A DNA stretch of 64,000 bases from Photorhabdus laumondii subsp. laumondii (GCF_003343245.1 NZ_CP024901.1:1116001-1180000), one strand, 5' to 3'. Counted from the first letter of the stretch, positions 47,011-56,852 are shown. Program-made: numbers and translations. The notes: generated by a model from the letters alone, not told the origin.

Positions 47011-47137
47011 TATACCCGTTATCCTTCAAGTTGCCTCTTTGTTGGCTGCACTTGCTCACCCCGGTCACATAGTTATCTATGCTCCCGGGGATTCACTCCC
47101 TTGCCGCCGCGATGCATCTTGAAATCCATAGGGTATA
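47011..47137 (-). repeat. ERIC element, full length
   Basis: 127 bp, bounded by TATACCC and GGGTATA, oriented opposite to the elements at 38401 and 45293. It separates the T6SS remnants from hpaA. The remaining bases to 47333 show no complete gene. Confidence 0.97.
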
Positions 47138-47333
47138 TTTTTATCGGCACTCCGGTTGCCATCATTTATCCTTCAAAAGTTCCAGTGAGTTACAGAGTCT
47201 CAGTATATTCAGAATTTTAATTCTTGGAAGAGATTTTGTAATAAAACTGAGTCAGTTTAGCACGAATTAATAGCACGAGGTTTGCTGAACAGGCAGAATA
47301 AAATGCCGGGCTTGGTATAATTAGCAGGGATAT

Positions 47334-48224
47334 TTATTTTTCGTGAATATTTCTTTCTCGCCAATAACTAGGTGAGCAGCCAACTAATCGATTAAAGAAG
47401 CGGGCAAAATAGGCGGGATCTTTAAATCCAAGCTGATAAGCAACTTCAAATACTGGGCAATCACTGAATAATAATAGCCGTTTGGCTTCACGCAGTTGAC
47501 GATCGAAGATGAGTCGTTTTGGTGGACGATTGGTAAACCGACGGCACATATCTTTTAACCGCGATTCTGTAATATCTAACTTATGAGCATATTCCGGTAC
47601 GGAAAGATGATGATGATAATGATTGTCTATTAATTGATTAAAGCGCTGAAACAATTTAATTTCTCCTCGCACGCCATTAACCGGGTGATCATCAAGAGGA
47701 ATATTGCGCAATAACTGGGTAAATATGGCTTGTGCTAAAAATGTCAGCGATTGCTCTCGACCAATAAAGTTATTCGATGATTCGCGGGCGATTAACGCCC
47801 AATAGTGATTAAAAGCGGCCAATTCTTCCGGTTTATCGACGACGGATAAGCAAATAGCCGGAATATCAAGAATATCTTTATTAGCTGGATAGAGTGATTC
47901 CAATAACGGTAATATCAGATCTTGCCGTACGGTAAGGACATATCCGTCACTGTCATCTTGAGTGAAAAAAGCGTGAGGAACGGAGGGCGGTGTCAGGATA
48001 AACAGCGGTGCCTGTACAGAATAGTGTTGAGCATCTAACTGTAATTCAATATGGCCGGTGATCAAAAAATGAAGTTGGAAGAAACCATCGTGACGATGAG
48101 CTTGCATATTACGACCAAAAAATGCTGCCATCCGACCAAAGGTTTGATAGTGCACATCATCAGTGCCTTGGGTTTCATCATAATCCTTGCTGATATCAAT
48201 ATTGGCAATGATAGGCTCAGTCAT
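47334..48224 (-). CDS. hpaA: AraC/XylS-family activator of hpaBC
   Basis: This 296-aa regulator, in E. coli W, senses 4-hydroxyphenylacetate and activates hpaBC. An N-terminal cupin ligand domain (HYQTFGRMAAFFGRNMQAHRH) is followed by the C-terminal two-HTH AraC domain (about 195-290), ending in the signature GFKDPAYFARFFNRLVGCSP. It is closely similar to E. coli HpaA through its whole length. It is the last gene of the meta-cleavage operon, 25 nt after hpaX. Its expected target hpaB is 6.6 kb away instead of next door. Confidence 0.95.
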   Translation of the reverse strand: MTEPIIANIDISKDYDETQGTDDVHYQTFGRMAAFFGRNMQAHRHDGFFQLHFLITGHIELQLDAQHYSVQAPLFILTPPSVPHAFFTQDDSDGYVLTVRQDLILPLLESLYPANKDILDIPAICLSVVDKPEELAAFNHYWALIARESSNNFIGREQSLTFLAQAIFTQLLRNIPLDDHPVNGVRGEIKLFQRFNQLIDNHYHHHLSVPEYAHKLDITESRLKDMCRRFTNRPPKRLIFDRQLREAKRLLLFSDCPVFEVAYQLGFKDPAYFARFFNRLVGCSPSYWRERNIHEK

Positions 48225-48249
48225 GATGGTTTTTCCTTTTTATTGAAAA

Positions 48250-49626
48250 TTACGGCGCTGTTCTCTGTCTGGCGTGTTTCATTGGGATCAACCAGATAAT
48301 GGCTGCGCCAACGACCAGCAATCCGGCAACGAAATAGAGCCCGGTATTAAAGCTTCCTGTCTGATCTTTCAGCCAGCCGATTAATAACGGGCTGAGTGCT
48401 GAACCTATGTTGCCTGTAGCGCTAATAACCGCAATGCCGATCGCTCTTGCACGTAAACTGATAGCTTGATCCGGCGTTGTCCAGAAGACCGCCATTGCGG
48501 TAAATGAACCGGTTGAAGCCATAATAATCCCAATGAGCTGAATGACACTGTGGTTGGTCAATGAGGTCAATATCCAGCCCACGGCGGCGAACAGATAGGG
48601 TAGAGCTGTATGCATTTTACGTTCTTGTAACCGGTCTGAACGGCGACTCCAGTAAATCATGCCGATGATGGTACAAAACTGAGGAATAGCGGTCAGGATA
48701 CCGATCATGATGTTACTGCTGCCCTGATTGAAGCTTTGCACAATCTGTGGCGTCCAGATATTAATCGCACTCAAGGTATTGGTTAAACAGAAGTAAGCCA
48801 GGGTATACATCAGCATGATCGGCGCGAAAATTTCACGCCATATACTGGGTTTTTGCATTGCCTGATGAGTTGATGAGCTTGCTGGTTGAACCAGAGCGGG
48901 CTGGTCGTTATCCATCATCTCTTGTAAGCATTTTTTGTCCTCATCTGTCAGCCAGTTAGCGCGTTTGGGTGAATCATCAAGATAGAACCAAACGACAATT
49001 CCCAGTAGTACCGAAGGAAAACCTTCCAGCAGGAATAACCATTGCCAGCCGTGAAGGTTCATGAGGCCATCCATTTCCAGAATATAACCGGAAGCCAGAG
49101 AACCAAACGCCATCGTCACCGGCATTGCCACCATAAACAGTGCGTTGGCACGGGCGCGATAGTAAGCCGGGAACCAATAAGTCAGATATAACAGGATGCC
49201 CGGCACGAAACCTGCTTCGGCGATACCGACCAGCATCCGCAAGATATACAGACTGGTTGGTCCGGTAGCGAACATGGTGGCAGTGGAGGAGATCCCCCAG
49301 AGCACCATAATCGTGGCTATCCAGCGTCGCGCTCCGACAATGCTTAGCATAATGTTGCTAGGAATACCGAAAATGACATAAGTGACATAGAACAGCGTTG
49401 CCGCCAGACCGAACATGGTTGCGTTCAGTCCAAGATCTTTACCCATTGTCAGGCCGGCAAACCCGATATTAATTCGATCCAGAAACGAAAATACAAATAA
49501 GACGAACAGGAAAATAATCAGGCGACGGAATAGCTTATTAATGACGGATTGCTGTTGTGCCGTCAGCGGTTTATGTTGACCAACCGGAAGATCCGGCTGT
49601 TGCACAACAGTTGATGAATCGCTCAT
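48250..49626 (-). CDS. hpaX: 4-hydroxyphenylacetate permease (MFS)
   Basis: This 458-aa major-facilitator transporter of the anion:cation symporter group imports 4-hydroxyphenylacetate. It has 12 hydrophobic segments and the family segments FSFLDRINIGFAGLTMGKDL (about 43-62) and WFPAYYRARANALFM. The start is ATG 49626 (SDSSTVV): AAGGA is 8 nt upstream, whereas the ATG two codons earlier is only 2 nt from it. The resulting length equals E. coli HpaX. It follows hpaI by 96 nt and precedes hpaA. Confidence 0.95.
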   Translation of the reverse strand: MSDSSTVVQQPDLPVGQHKPLTAQQQSVINKLFRRLIIFLFVLFVFSFLDRINIGFAGLTMGKDLGLNATMFGLAATLFYVTYVIFGIPSNIMLSIVGARRWIATIMVLWGISSTATMFATGPTSLYILRMLVGIAEAGFVPGILLYLTYWFPAYYRARANALFMVAMPVTMAFGSLASGYILEMDGLMNLHGWQWLFLLEGFPSVLLGIVVWFYLDDSPKRANWLTDEDKKCLQEMMDNDQPALVQPASSSTHQAMQKPSIWREIFAPIMLMYTLAYFCLTNTLSAINIWTPQIVQSFNQGSSNIMIGILTAIPQFCTIIGMIYWSRRSDRLQERKMHTALPYLFAAVGWILTSLTNHSVIQLIGIIMASTGSFTAMAVFWTTPDQAISLRARAIGIAVISATGNIGSALSPLLIGWLKDQTGSFNTGLYFVAGLLVVGAAIIWLIPMKHARQRTAP

Positions 49627-49722
49627 TATCATTTTCCTTACTTACTGTTTTATGTGTATTACGTTGTCTAGGAAATTAAATGCTTGTTGAGTAAATCAAT
49701 TATTAAATTGTGGTTGCTGAGA

Positions 49723-50529
49723 TTAATAAACACCGGATAAAGGTGCTACCGGCGGCTCTTTATCCGCGATAAATCGTGCTGCCAGCGCTTCCGCTGTCCG
49801 AGCCAATAAAGTTGTATCAATACCCACAGCAACGAATAGAGCACCGAGTTTCAGGTAGTGCTCGGCAACATTGGGTGCGGACATCAGAATGCCCGGCGCT
49901 TTACCCGCCGCTTTGATTTGAGCGATGGCTTGCTCAATTGCGTCTTTCACTTCAGGATGTTGCGGATTATTGGTAAAGCCCATATCGGAACTGAGATCCG
50001 CCGGACCGATAAAGGCACCATCCACACCGTCTACTTTGAGGATCTCCGGCAGGTTACGGAGTGCTTCACGGGTTTCTACCTGAACCAGAACGCAGATTTC
50101 ATCGTTGGCACGATGCAGATAATCAGGAATTCTGTTCCAGTGGGAAGCTCTTGCCAGAGCGCTACCCACACCACGGATACCCGCCGGTGGATAACGGGTT
50201 GCCCGAACCGCTTCGTAAGCCTGTTCGGCGTTTTGTATCATGGGGATTAATAACGTTTGGGCACCGATATCCAGTAGTTGTTTAATGATGACCAGATCAT
50301 TCCAGGGCGGACGCACAATGGGATGACTTGGATAAGGGGCGATAGCTTGCAACTGGCTTAGAATCGTCTGAATATCGTTCGGTGCATGTTCGCCATCAAT
50401 AAGTAGCCAGTCGAAACCGGCTCCGGCCACTAATTCAGCACTGTAGGGGTTACAAAGCCCCAACCATAGACCGATTTGTGGCTGGCCTGCTTTTAATGCC
50501 TGTTTAAATTTATTGGTTAACCGATCCAT
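49723..50529 (-). CDS. hpaI: 4-hydroxy-2-ketoheptanedioate aldolase
   Basis: This 268-aa class II, metal-dependent aldolase cleaves 4-hydroxy-2-oxoheptanedioate to pyruvate and succinic semialdehyde. Key segments are [18 protein letters not shown] (catalytic His), RPPWND (Arg), the metal-binding area around VQVETREAL, and [10 protein letters not shown]. The start is ATG 50529 with GAGGA ~6 nt upstream; a longer frame to 50556 would overlap the hpaH stop without a ribosome site. It lies 11 nt after hpaH. Confidence 0.95.
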   Translation of the reverse strand: MDRLTNKFKQALKAGQPQIGLWLGLCNPYSAELVAGAGFDWLLIDGEHAPNDIQTILSQLQAIAPYPSHPIVRPPWNDLVIIKQLLDIGAQTLLIPMIQNAEQAYEAVRATRYPPAGIRGVGSALARASHWNRIPDYLHRANDEICVLVQVETREALRNLPEILKVDGVDGAFIGPADLSSDMGFTNNPQHPEVKDAIEQAIAQIKAAGKAPGILMSAPNVAEHYLKLGALFVAVGIDTTLLARTAEALAARFIADKEPPVAPLSGVY

Positions 50530-50540
50530 ATTTTTCCTCG

Positions 50541-51344
50541 TTAAACAAAACGGCAACTGATAGCACCGAGGGGGCCATAATCCACATGGAAGGTATCCCC
50601 TTTATTGGCTGGAACCGGGCGGGTAAAAGAGCCGCTGAGAATGATTTGTCCTGCCTCAAGCTGAACACCATGTGGGGCCAGTTTGTTTGCCAACCATGCG
50701 ACACCGTTAGCTGGATGATTAAGTACCGCCGCCGCGACACCGGATTCTTCAATCACGCCATTGCGATAGAGCAGGGCGCTGATCCAGCGCAGATCAAACT
50801 GATCGGGCTTAATCGGACGGCCGCCCATAATGACGCCGCCGTTGGCGGCATTGTCAGAAATCGTATCGAACACTTTGCGTGGGCGCTTAGTTTCCGGATC
50901 GATGTTATGGCAACGGGCGTCGATCAATTCCAACGCTGGAATGATGTAATCGGTCGCGTTGTAAACATCAAACAGTGTGCAGTTCGGGCCACACAAAGGT
51001 TTTGCCAGAATGAATGCTAGCTCGACCTCAATACGGGGCACAATAAAGCGATCACATGGAATATCACTGCCATCAGGGAAAAACATATCGTCCAGCAAAG
51101 CGCCATAATCTGGCTCACTGATTTGTGAGCTGGCTTGCATGGCTTTTGAGGTCAGGCCAATTTTATGGCCTTTGAGTACCCGACCTTCGGCAATTTTCAA
51201 CTCCACCCAGTGACGCTGAATAGCATAAGCATCATCGATGGTGATTTCAGGGTAATCCAATGAGATCTGGCGTATTTGTTCACGGCTTTTTTCTGCCTGA
51301 TGCAGACGATGTGCAACCTGTGATACGACTTCTTTCTGTAACAT
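50541..51344 (-). CDS. hpaH: 2-oxo-hept-4-ene-1,7-dioate hydratase
   Basis: This 267-aa FAH-superfamily hydratase adds water to 2-oxohept-4-ene-1,7-dioate, the step before HpaI. It has the typical [12 protein letters not shown] (about 60-71), [20 protein letters not shown] with metal-binding acidic residues (about 105-113), and [18 protein letters not shown], which match HpaH/MhpD hydratases. It starts 4 nt after the gabD stop and is part of the hpa operon. Confidence 0.95.
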   Translation of the reverse strand: MLQKEVVSQVAHRLHQAEKSREQIRQISLDYPEITIDDAYAIQRHWVELKIAEGRVLKGHKIGLTSKAMQASSQISEPDYGALLDDMFFPDGSDIPCDRFIVPRIEVELAFILAKPLCGPNCTLFDVYNATDYIIPALELIDARCHNIDPETKRPRKVFDTISDNAANGGVIMGGRPIKPDQFDLRWISALLYRNGVIEESGVAAAVLNHPANGVAWLANKLAPHGVQLEAGQIILSGSFTRPVPANKGDTFHVDYGPLGAISCRFV

Positions 51345-51348
51345 GCGG

Positions 51349-52821
51349 TTAAACTCCTGTGTCTTCTATGCCACCAAAGCAGAGATATTTCACTTCCAGA
51401 TAATCTTCGATACCGTAACGAGAACCTTCACGTCCCAGGCCCGATTGTTTAATGCCGCCGAATGGGGCGGCTTCATTAGAGATTAAACCTTCATTGATCC
51501 CGACCATACCGCTTTCCAGCGCTTCTGCCACACGGTAGATCCGGCCGATATCGCGGGAATAAAAATAAGCGGCTAGACCAAATTCAGTCTCATTTGCCAG
51601 ATGGATGGCTTCTGCTTCATCACGGAATTTGAACAGGGGAGCAATAGGGCCGAATGTTTCTTCTTGGGAGATAAGCATGGATTTATTGACATCAGCCAGT
51701 ACGGTAGGTTCGAAGAACAGACCGCCCAGAGCGTGTGGTTTACCCCCGGCCAATATGCGTGCACCGTGGGAAATGGCGTCACTGATGTGTTCCTCGACTT
51801 TATCGACGGCGGCTTGATTGATCAGGGGGCCTTGTTGTGATTTAGCGTCGCTAGCCGGGCCAACCTGCAACTGATTAACGGCTTGTGCCAGACGTTCGGC
51901 GAAGGTGTCATAAATGGTTTCCTGTACCAAAATTCGGTTAGCGCAAACACAGGTTTGACCGCTGTTGCGGAATTTAGCTATCAATGCTCCCTGTACAGCG
52001 GCATCAATATTAGCATCATCAAAAACGATAAATGGCGCATTGCCACCCAATTCCAATGATAGCTTTTTCACGGTGTCGGCACTTTGTGCCATCAAGAGCT
52101 TACCGACACGGGTTGAGCCAGTAAAAGAGAGTTTGCGAACAATCGGGCTTTGGGTCATAGCTCCGCCGATGGCTTTCGCATCGATGCCGGTCACCACATT
52201 GAATACGCCAGCGGGAATACCGGCTTGTTCCGCTAGCGCAGCCAGAGCCAGAGCGGAAAGTGGGGTTTCCGAGGCGGGTTTTAGGATCACCGTGCAGCCT
52301 GCTGCCAGAGCAGGGCCAACCTTGCGGGTGATCATGGCATTGGGGAAGTTCCACGGTGTGATGGCCGCCACAACGCCAATAGGTTGTTTGATCGTGACAA
52401 TCCGGCGACCAGGCAATGGGCTTGGAATGGTTTCACCGTAGGTGCGTTTACCCTCTTCCGCAAACCACTCGATGAAGCTGGCACCATAAGCGATTTCGCC
52501 CATCGCTTCTGTCTGTGACTTCCCTTGCTCCCGGCTCAACAATTCAGCCAGTGCCGGTTGATTTGCCATCATTAACTGAAACCAACGTTGCAGAATCTGG
52601 CTGCGTTGTTTGGCTGTCATGGTTCTCCAGGCTGGTAGGGCTTGTTGAGCGGCTGCAATTGCGCGTTCTGTTTCGGCCGCACCCATATTACTGACGTGGG
52701 CAATCACTTCACCATTTGCTGGGTTAGTCACCTTAAAAGTTGCTTGATTGTCGGCATCAACCCACTGCCCGTTGATATAAGCTTGTTGACGCAGTAATTC
52801 GGTATTTACATTATTTGTCAT
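51349..52821 (-). CDS. gabD: succinate-semialdehyde dehydrogenase (NADP+)
   Basis: This 490-aa aldehyde dehydrogenase follows E. coli GabD throughout. PWNFPNAMITRKVGPALAAG (cofactor site), catalytic Glu in LELGGNAP (about 261-268), catalytic Cys in NSGQTCVCANR (about 289-299) with the GabD-type second Cys, and the C-terminal GLGREGSRYGIEDYLE are all present. It oxidises succinic semialdehyde to succinate. Its place between hpaF/MFS and hpaH makes sense because HpaI releases succinic semialdehyde, so this operon runs to a TCA intermediate without a distant gene. Its start overlaps the MFS gene by 11 nt, with AGGAG ~10 nt upstream. A further hpa-linked gabD is not part of the E. coli W cluster. 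Confidence 0.93.
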   Translation of the reverse strand: MTNNVNTELLRQQAYINGQWVDADNQATFKVTNPANGEVIAHVSNMGAAETERAIAAAQQALPAWRTMTAKQRSQILQRWFQLMMANQPALAELLSREQGKSQTEAMGEIAYGASFIEWFAEEGKRTYGETIPSPLPGRRIVTIKQPIGVVAAITPWNFPNAMITRKVGPALAAGCTVILKPASETPLSALALAALAEQAGIPAGVFNVVTGIDAKAIGGAMTQSPIVRKLSFTGSTRVGKLLMAQSADTVKKLSLELGGNAPFIVFDDANIDAAVQGALIAKFRNSGQTCVCANRILVQETIYDTFAERLAQAVNQLQVGPASDAKSQQGPLINQAAVDKVEEHISDAISHGARILAGGKPHALGGLFFEPTVLADVNKSMLISQEETFGPIAPLFKFRDEAEAIHLANETEFGLAAYFYSRDIGRIYRVAEALESGMVGINEGLISNEAAPFGGIKQSGLGREGSRYGIEDYLEVKYLCFGGIEDTGV

Positions 52822-54040
52822 GATTTTTTTCTCCTAAAGACACTTGTGTGAGGGGTTTTCGCCGGTAGAAAGTGGCTAGCTGCTGGCATAACCAACTCAA
52901 TCCAGCACAAACAGTCATTACAAGGGCCATAGCAAAAGGGGTTTCATCTTGTAGTAAAGAGACGGCAACACTGGCGAATGCCGCCATAGCAAATTGTGCG
53001 GAAATAGCGAGCGCACTGGCGCTGCCGGCAAGTTGACCGCGATGTTGAAGTAATAAAGAGAGGCTGTTAGTACCAATGGCATTAACCAGCGAGATAAACA
53101 GTACGACCAAAATGACGATCACCGTCAGACTTTGCTGATAAAAGATAACCAATAAGATGCCGAACAGTAATTGAGCACTGGTTTGGATAAATAACAGACG
53201 GGAAACATCGTAGACTTTTAGTAAACGGACATTGAGCAGCACTACTGCCATCATGCCTAGCGCATTACAGGCGAACAGTAAGCCGTAGTAATTCGCCGGA
53301 ACCTGAAAATAGTTGATATAGACGAAAGGGGAACCACTGATAAATGCGAACATGGCGGCACAAGTGAATGCCAATGTGCCGATAGTTGCCATAGCTTCAC
53401 CGTCAGTCAGTAACTTGCCGTAATTTTTAAACGCAGTGATAAGTTTTCCGCCGTTATGCTGGGCGGGTAGCGTTTCTGGCAAGAAAAATAGTAATAATAT
53501 TCCACTGATACAACCGAACAGGCCCAATAGCGTAAATATGGCCTGCCAATTGAAATAAGTTAACAGTAAGCCACCCAGTAATGGCGCGATAAGCGGCGCT
53601 ATCATGGTCACCAAAGTCATGAGTGATAGCACGCGTGGTAATTCCTGCGGGCCGTAGATATCACGGGCGATCGCTCGGCCCATGACCACCGCGGCACCGC
53701 TGCCAAATGCCTGTAATGCGCGCAGTAAAATCAGTTGTTCAACTTGTGTCACCAAGGTACACAACGCACTGGCAACGACGAATAATGCGATACCGCTGAG
53801 CAGCAGTTTTCTGCGCCCTAAATGGTCGCTCAGTGGGCCGTATAACAGCATGCCAATACAGAAACCGGCGAAAAATGCGCCTAAAGTATGTTGCATCTGC
53901 CCTTGTGTTGCCTGTAATTGCCTTGCCATTTCCGGCAAGGCTGGCAGGTACATATCAATCGACAGCGGCCCGAAGGCCACTAGCGCACCTAATAAAGGGA
54001 TTAACCAACGAGGAGGATGCTGATGAAAGGGCTTCGGCAT
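52811..54040 (-). CDS. Bcr/CflA-family MFS efflux transporter
   Basis: This 409-aa, 12-TM drug:H+ antiporter-type transporter has the conserved start FGPLSIDMYLPALPEMARQL (TM1), YGPLSDHLGRRKLLLSG (MFS motif A), and GSGAAVVMGRAIARD (TM4/motif C region). This is the Bcr/CflA subfamily. The substrate is not readable; its place between hpaF and gabD suggests export of an aromatic or a toxic intermediate, or uptake of a pathway compound. The start is ATG 54040, 2 nt after the hpaF TAG, with AGGAG inside the end of hpaF. Its end overlaps gabD. This tight coupling implies a fixed member of the operon. Confidence 0.88.
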   Translation of the reverse strand: MPKPFHQHPPRWLIPLLGALVAFGPLSIDMYLPALPEMARQLQATQGQMQHTLGAFFAGFCIGMLLYGPLSDHLGRRKLLLSGIALFVVASALCTLVTQVEQLILLRALQAFGSGAAVVMGRAIARDIYGPQELPRVLSLMTLVTMIAPLIAPLLGGLLLTYFNWQAIFTLLGLFGCISGILLLFFLPETLPAQHNGGKLITAFKNYGKLLTDGEAMATIGTLAFTCAAMFAFISGSPFVYINYFQVPANYYGLLFACNALGMMAVVLLNVRLLKVYDVSRLLFIQTSAQLLFGILLVIFYQQSLTVIVILVVLFISLVNAIGTNSLSLLLQHRGQLAGSASALAISAQFAMAAFASVAVSLLQDETPFAMALVMTVCAGLSWLCQQLATFYRRKPLTQVSLGEKNHDK

Positions 54041-54042
54041 CA

Positions 54043-54429
54043 CTACTCCTTACGAAACAAGGCGTGGACGTTGTTTTGTTTGTAGTTCAATACCGGGTCT
54101 AATTCTTCCATCGTAAAAGAGAGGGCAAGGTAACGTTGTGCCATCAGCGAGGCAAAATGTTGTTTGATCAGAGGAAACAGTATCTCACCAACCTGTTGAC
54201 GGCTTTCAAGGCTGCGTCCTGCACCGATTTTTAGTGTCATATGGACGAAGGCGTAATCATGTTGACCATCGGCCATTTGCCAAGTATCCAGCCAGATGGC
54301 ACGGCTGCGTATGCCGCCTAATGGAAAAATGCCGGTATCTGCCAGCGCCTGATGCACTTTGGCAAACAACTCCGGCAAATTGGCTTGTTCGCGGATATTT
54401 TCCGTACATTCAGCATAAAAATGTGGCAT
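54043..54429 (-). CDS. hpaF: 5-carboxymethyl-2-hydroxymuconate delta-isomerase
   Basis: This 128-aa tautomerase-superfamily trimeric isomerase starts PHFYAECTENIREQANLP, with the invariant Pro after Met that acts as catalytic base. GGIRSRAIWLDTWQ and HMTLKIGAGRSLESRQQVGE follow the family. The start is ATG 54429 with AGGAG 6 nt upstream; the frame is open 31 codons further but that stretch lies within hpaD. It isomerises 5-carboxymethyl-2-hydroxymuconate in the hpa pathway. Confidence 0.95.
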   Translation of the reverse strand: MPHFYAECTENIREQANLPELFAKVHQALADTGIFPLGGIRSRAIWLDTWQMADGQHDYAFVHMTLKIGAGRSLESRQQVGEILFPLIKQHFASLMAQRYLALSFTMEELDPVLNYKQNNVHALFRKE

Positions 54430-54442
54430 AGGTTGCTCCTCA

Positions 54443-55321
54443 TCAGGGGATCGCGGGTTTATCGGTGATGTAATCAGGTAGTGGAAATACGGCGTTGACT
54501 TGTCCGGTGCCGGAACTGGCAAACAGTTCAGTCAGAAATTCCACTTTACCGTCATATTTATCCCAACCGAGTAGACCTAATAACATCACCGTGTCGTGCA
54601 TATTGCCTTCGCCATAACAATAATCTGCATATTCCGGCAGCATCTTGCAGAACTCTTTGAATTTGCCCTCTTTCCAAAGTTGAACCACCCGATGATCCAT
54701 CTGTTCATCAAATTCTCGGGTGTAGCTATTCATGCCCTCTTCGGCGCGTTGATCATCAATAAAACGGTGAGAAAGGGAACCGCTGGCGAATACCGCAACG
54801 GTGCCATCATATTTCTCAATCGCTGTCAGAATTGCCTCTCCAAGACGACGGCTATCTTCAAAAGCATGGACAGTGCAGAATGCGGAGACTGAGATAACTT
54901 TAAAATGTCGGTCACTGTTCATGTAACGCATCGGTACCAGCGTGCCGTACTCCAGTTTCAGGCTTGGGATTTCATGCGCCTGAGCACGCACGCCGACATT
55001 GCGTGCCTCTTCTGCGATCATTTGTCCCAATTCAGGGTTACCGTCATATTCATAACTCATATCCCGGATGAAGTGGGGTAATTCATTACTGGTGTAAATG
55101 CCGGAGAAATGGTCGGCACAATTGATGTGATAGGCACTATTCACCAGCCAGTGCGTATCAAACACAATAATGGTATCGACACCCATTTCGCGACAACGGC
55201 GACTGATCTCTTTGTGACCATCAATAGCTCCCTGACGGCAACCGTGATGCTTCCCCGGTAGTTCAGACAGATACATGGATGGCACATGTGTAATTTTGGC
55301 TGCTAACGCTAACTTACCCAT
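54443..55321 (-). CDS. hpaD: 3,4-dihydroxyphenylacetate 2,3-dioxygenase
   Basis: This 292-aa extradiol ring-cleavage enzyme of the LigB (class III) family opens homoprotocatechuate to 5-carboxymethyl-2-hydroxymuconate semialdehyde using Fe(II). Probable metal ligands lie in ITHVPS (His ~12) and VFDTHWLVNSAYH (His ~57), plus a C-terminal Glu. LFASSGTGQVNAVFPLP at the end is family-typical, and the length matches E. coli HpaD. The ribosome site AGGA is directly upstream. It lies 64 nt after hpaE and 13 nt before hpaF. Confidence 0.96.
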   Translation of the reverse strand: MGKLALAAKITHVPSMYLSELPGKHHGCRQGAIDGHKEISRRCREMGVDTIIVFDTHWLVNSAYHINCADHFSGIYTSNELPHFIRDMSYEYDGNPELGQMIAEEARNVGVRAQAHEIPSLKLEYGTLVPMRYMNSDRHFKVISVSAFCTVHAFEDSRRLGEAILTAIEKYDGTVAVFASGSLSHRFIDDQRAEEGMNSYTREFDEQMDHRVVQLWKEGKFKEFCKMLPEYADYCYGEGNMHDTVMLLGLLGWDKYDGKVEFLTELFASSGTGQVNAVFPLPDYITDKPAIP

Positions 55322-55385
55322 AAAATCCTCATTTGATATCAGGACGGCGAACCGGAATTCGCCGTGGTTAACGCTGACGGAACGG

Positions 55386-56852
55386 TTATACCCCCCAACG
55401 TGGGATTGGATGATCCCCCATCGAGATACAGACGTTTTTCATCTCAGCAAACACTTCAAAACTGTATTCACCGCCTTCACGGCCGGTGCCGGAGGCTTTC
55501 ACGCCGCCGAATGGTTGACGCAGGTCACGGACGTTCTGGGTGTTGACAAATACCATGCCGGCTTCAATATTGCGGGCCAGCCGCAAGACTTTGCTGACAT
55601 CCTGCGTCCAGAGGTAAGAAGCCAGACCGTACTCCACGTCATTTGCCAGGCGCAGACCTTCTGCTTCATCTTTGAATGGCAGCAGGCAGGCGACAGGGCC
55701 GAAGATCTCCTCCTGAGCAACCCGCATACGGTTATCAACATCCGCCAGCACCGTTGGGCGCAGGAAATGGCCGTCTTTTAGGTGTGCCGGTAAATCAATC
55801 GGTTTGTCTGGTCCACCTGCCAGCAGCGTTGCACCTTCCTCTATTCCCAGACGGATGTAACCGGAGACTTTCTCCCAATGCGGCTTGCTGATAAGTGCAC
55901 CGATCTGGGTAGTTGGATCTTGTGGATCACCCACCCGCAAACGATTAGCGCGTTCAGCAAAACGCTTAATAAACTCAGGGTAGATACTTTGCTGAATGAA
56001 AATGCGTGAACCGGCGGTACAACGTTCACCATTGATAGAGAAAATGGTGAACAGCGCGGCATCCAGTGCGCGCTCAATATCCGCATCTTCGAAGATCAGA
56101 ACCGGAGATTTACCCCCTAGCTCCATTGAATATTTTTTCAGGCCGGCATTTTTCATAATCTGACGACCGGTTGCTGTGCCGCCGGTAAACGAAACCGCGC
56201 GTACATCGTGATGTTTCACCAGCGCGTCACCCGCGGTAGCACCATATCCCTGAACCACATTCAGCACACCCGCAGGGATACCCGCTTCTAGTGCCAATTC
56301 GCCTAAACGGTTGGCGGTTAATGGGGAGAGCTCTGACATTTTCAGCACTGCGGTGTTACCTAGTGCTAAACAGGGGGCAACTTTCCAGGTGGCGGTCATA
56401 AATGGCACGTTCCACGGAGAAATCAGTGCACAAACACCGACGGGTTGCACCAAGGTGTAGTTGAGCATCTTGTCATCAACGGGATAGGTACGGCCGTTCA
56501 TTTGCTGACAAATCTCAGCAAAGAAGTTGAAATTGTGAGAAGCGCGAGGGATCAAGACATTTTGTGTCTGATGAATGGGCAGACCGGTATCTTTGGTTTC
56601 CATTGCCGCGATTTCAGGCACATTCTCATCGATCAATTCACCCAAACGGCGCATCAAGCGTGCACGCTCTTTCATCGGCAGATCAGCCCATTTGGGAAAG
56701 GCTGCCTTTGCGGCGGCAACGGCTTGATCAACCTCTTCTTGACCGCCGGAAGCGACTTCGGCCAGCACTTCGCCGGTAGCCGGGTTTGTGGTTTCAAAAT
56801 AGGTTTTACTGCTGATGTTTTTGCCGTTGATCCAATGGCTAATGACGGTCAT
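55386..56852 (-). CDS. hpaE: 5-carboxymethyl-2-hydroxymuconate semialdehyde dehydrogenase
   Basis: This 488-aa NAD-dependent aldehyde dehydrogenase oxidises the HpaD ring-cleavage product. It contains PWNVPFMTATWKVAPCLALG, catalytic Glu in SMELGGKSPVL (about 255-265), catalytic Cys in INGERCTAGSR (about 288-298), and EEIFGPVACLLPF. GAGGAGA precedes ATG 56852 by ~8 nt, and the start overlaps the hpaG2 stop by one base (TAATG), implying coupled translation. Confidence 0.95.
   Translation of the reverse strand: MTVISHWINGKNISSKTYFETTNPATGEVLAEVASGGQEEVDQAVAAAKAAFPKWADLPMKERARLMRRLGELIDENVPEIAAMETKDTGLPIHQTQNVLIPRASHNFNFFAEICQQMNGRTYPVDDKMLNYTLVQPVGVCALISPWNVPFMTATWKVAPCLALGNTAVLKMSELSPLTANRLGELALEAGIPAGVLNVVQGYGATAGDALVKHHDVRAVSFTGGTATGRQIMKNAGLKKYSMELGGKSPVLIFEDADIERALDAALFTIFSINGERCTAGSRIFIQQSIYPEFIKRFAERANRLRVGDPQDPTTQIGALISKPHWEKVSGYIRLGIEEGATLLAGGPDKPIDLPAHLKDGHFLRPTVLADVDNRMRVAQEEIFGPVACLLPFKDEAEGLRLANDVEYGLASYLWTQDVSKVLRLARNIEAGMVFVNTQNVRDLRQPFGGVKASGTGREGGEYSFEVFAEMKNVCISMGDHPIPRWGV

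Noticed and set aside
51965..52441. 158-codon plus-strand frame opposite gabD
   Set aside because: Low-complexity Ala/Pro-rich shadow of gabD codons.
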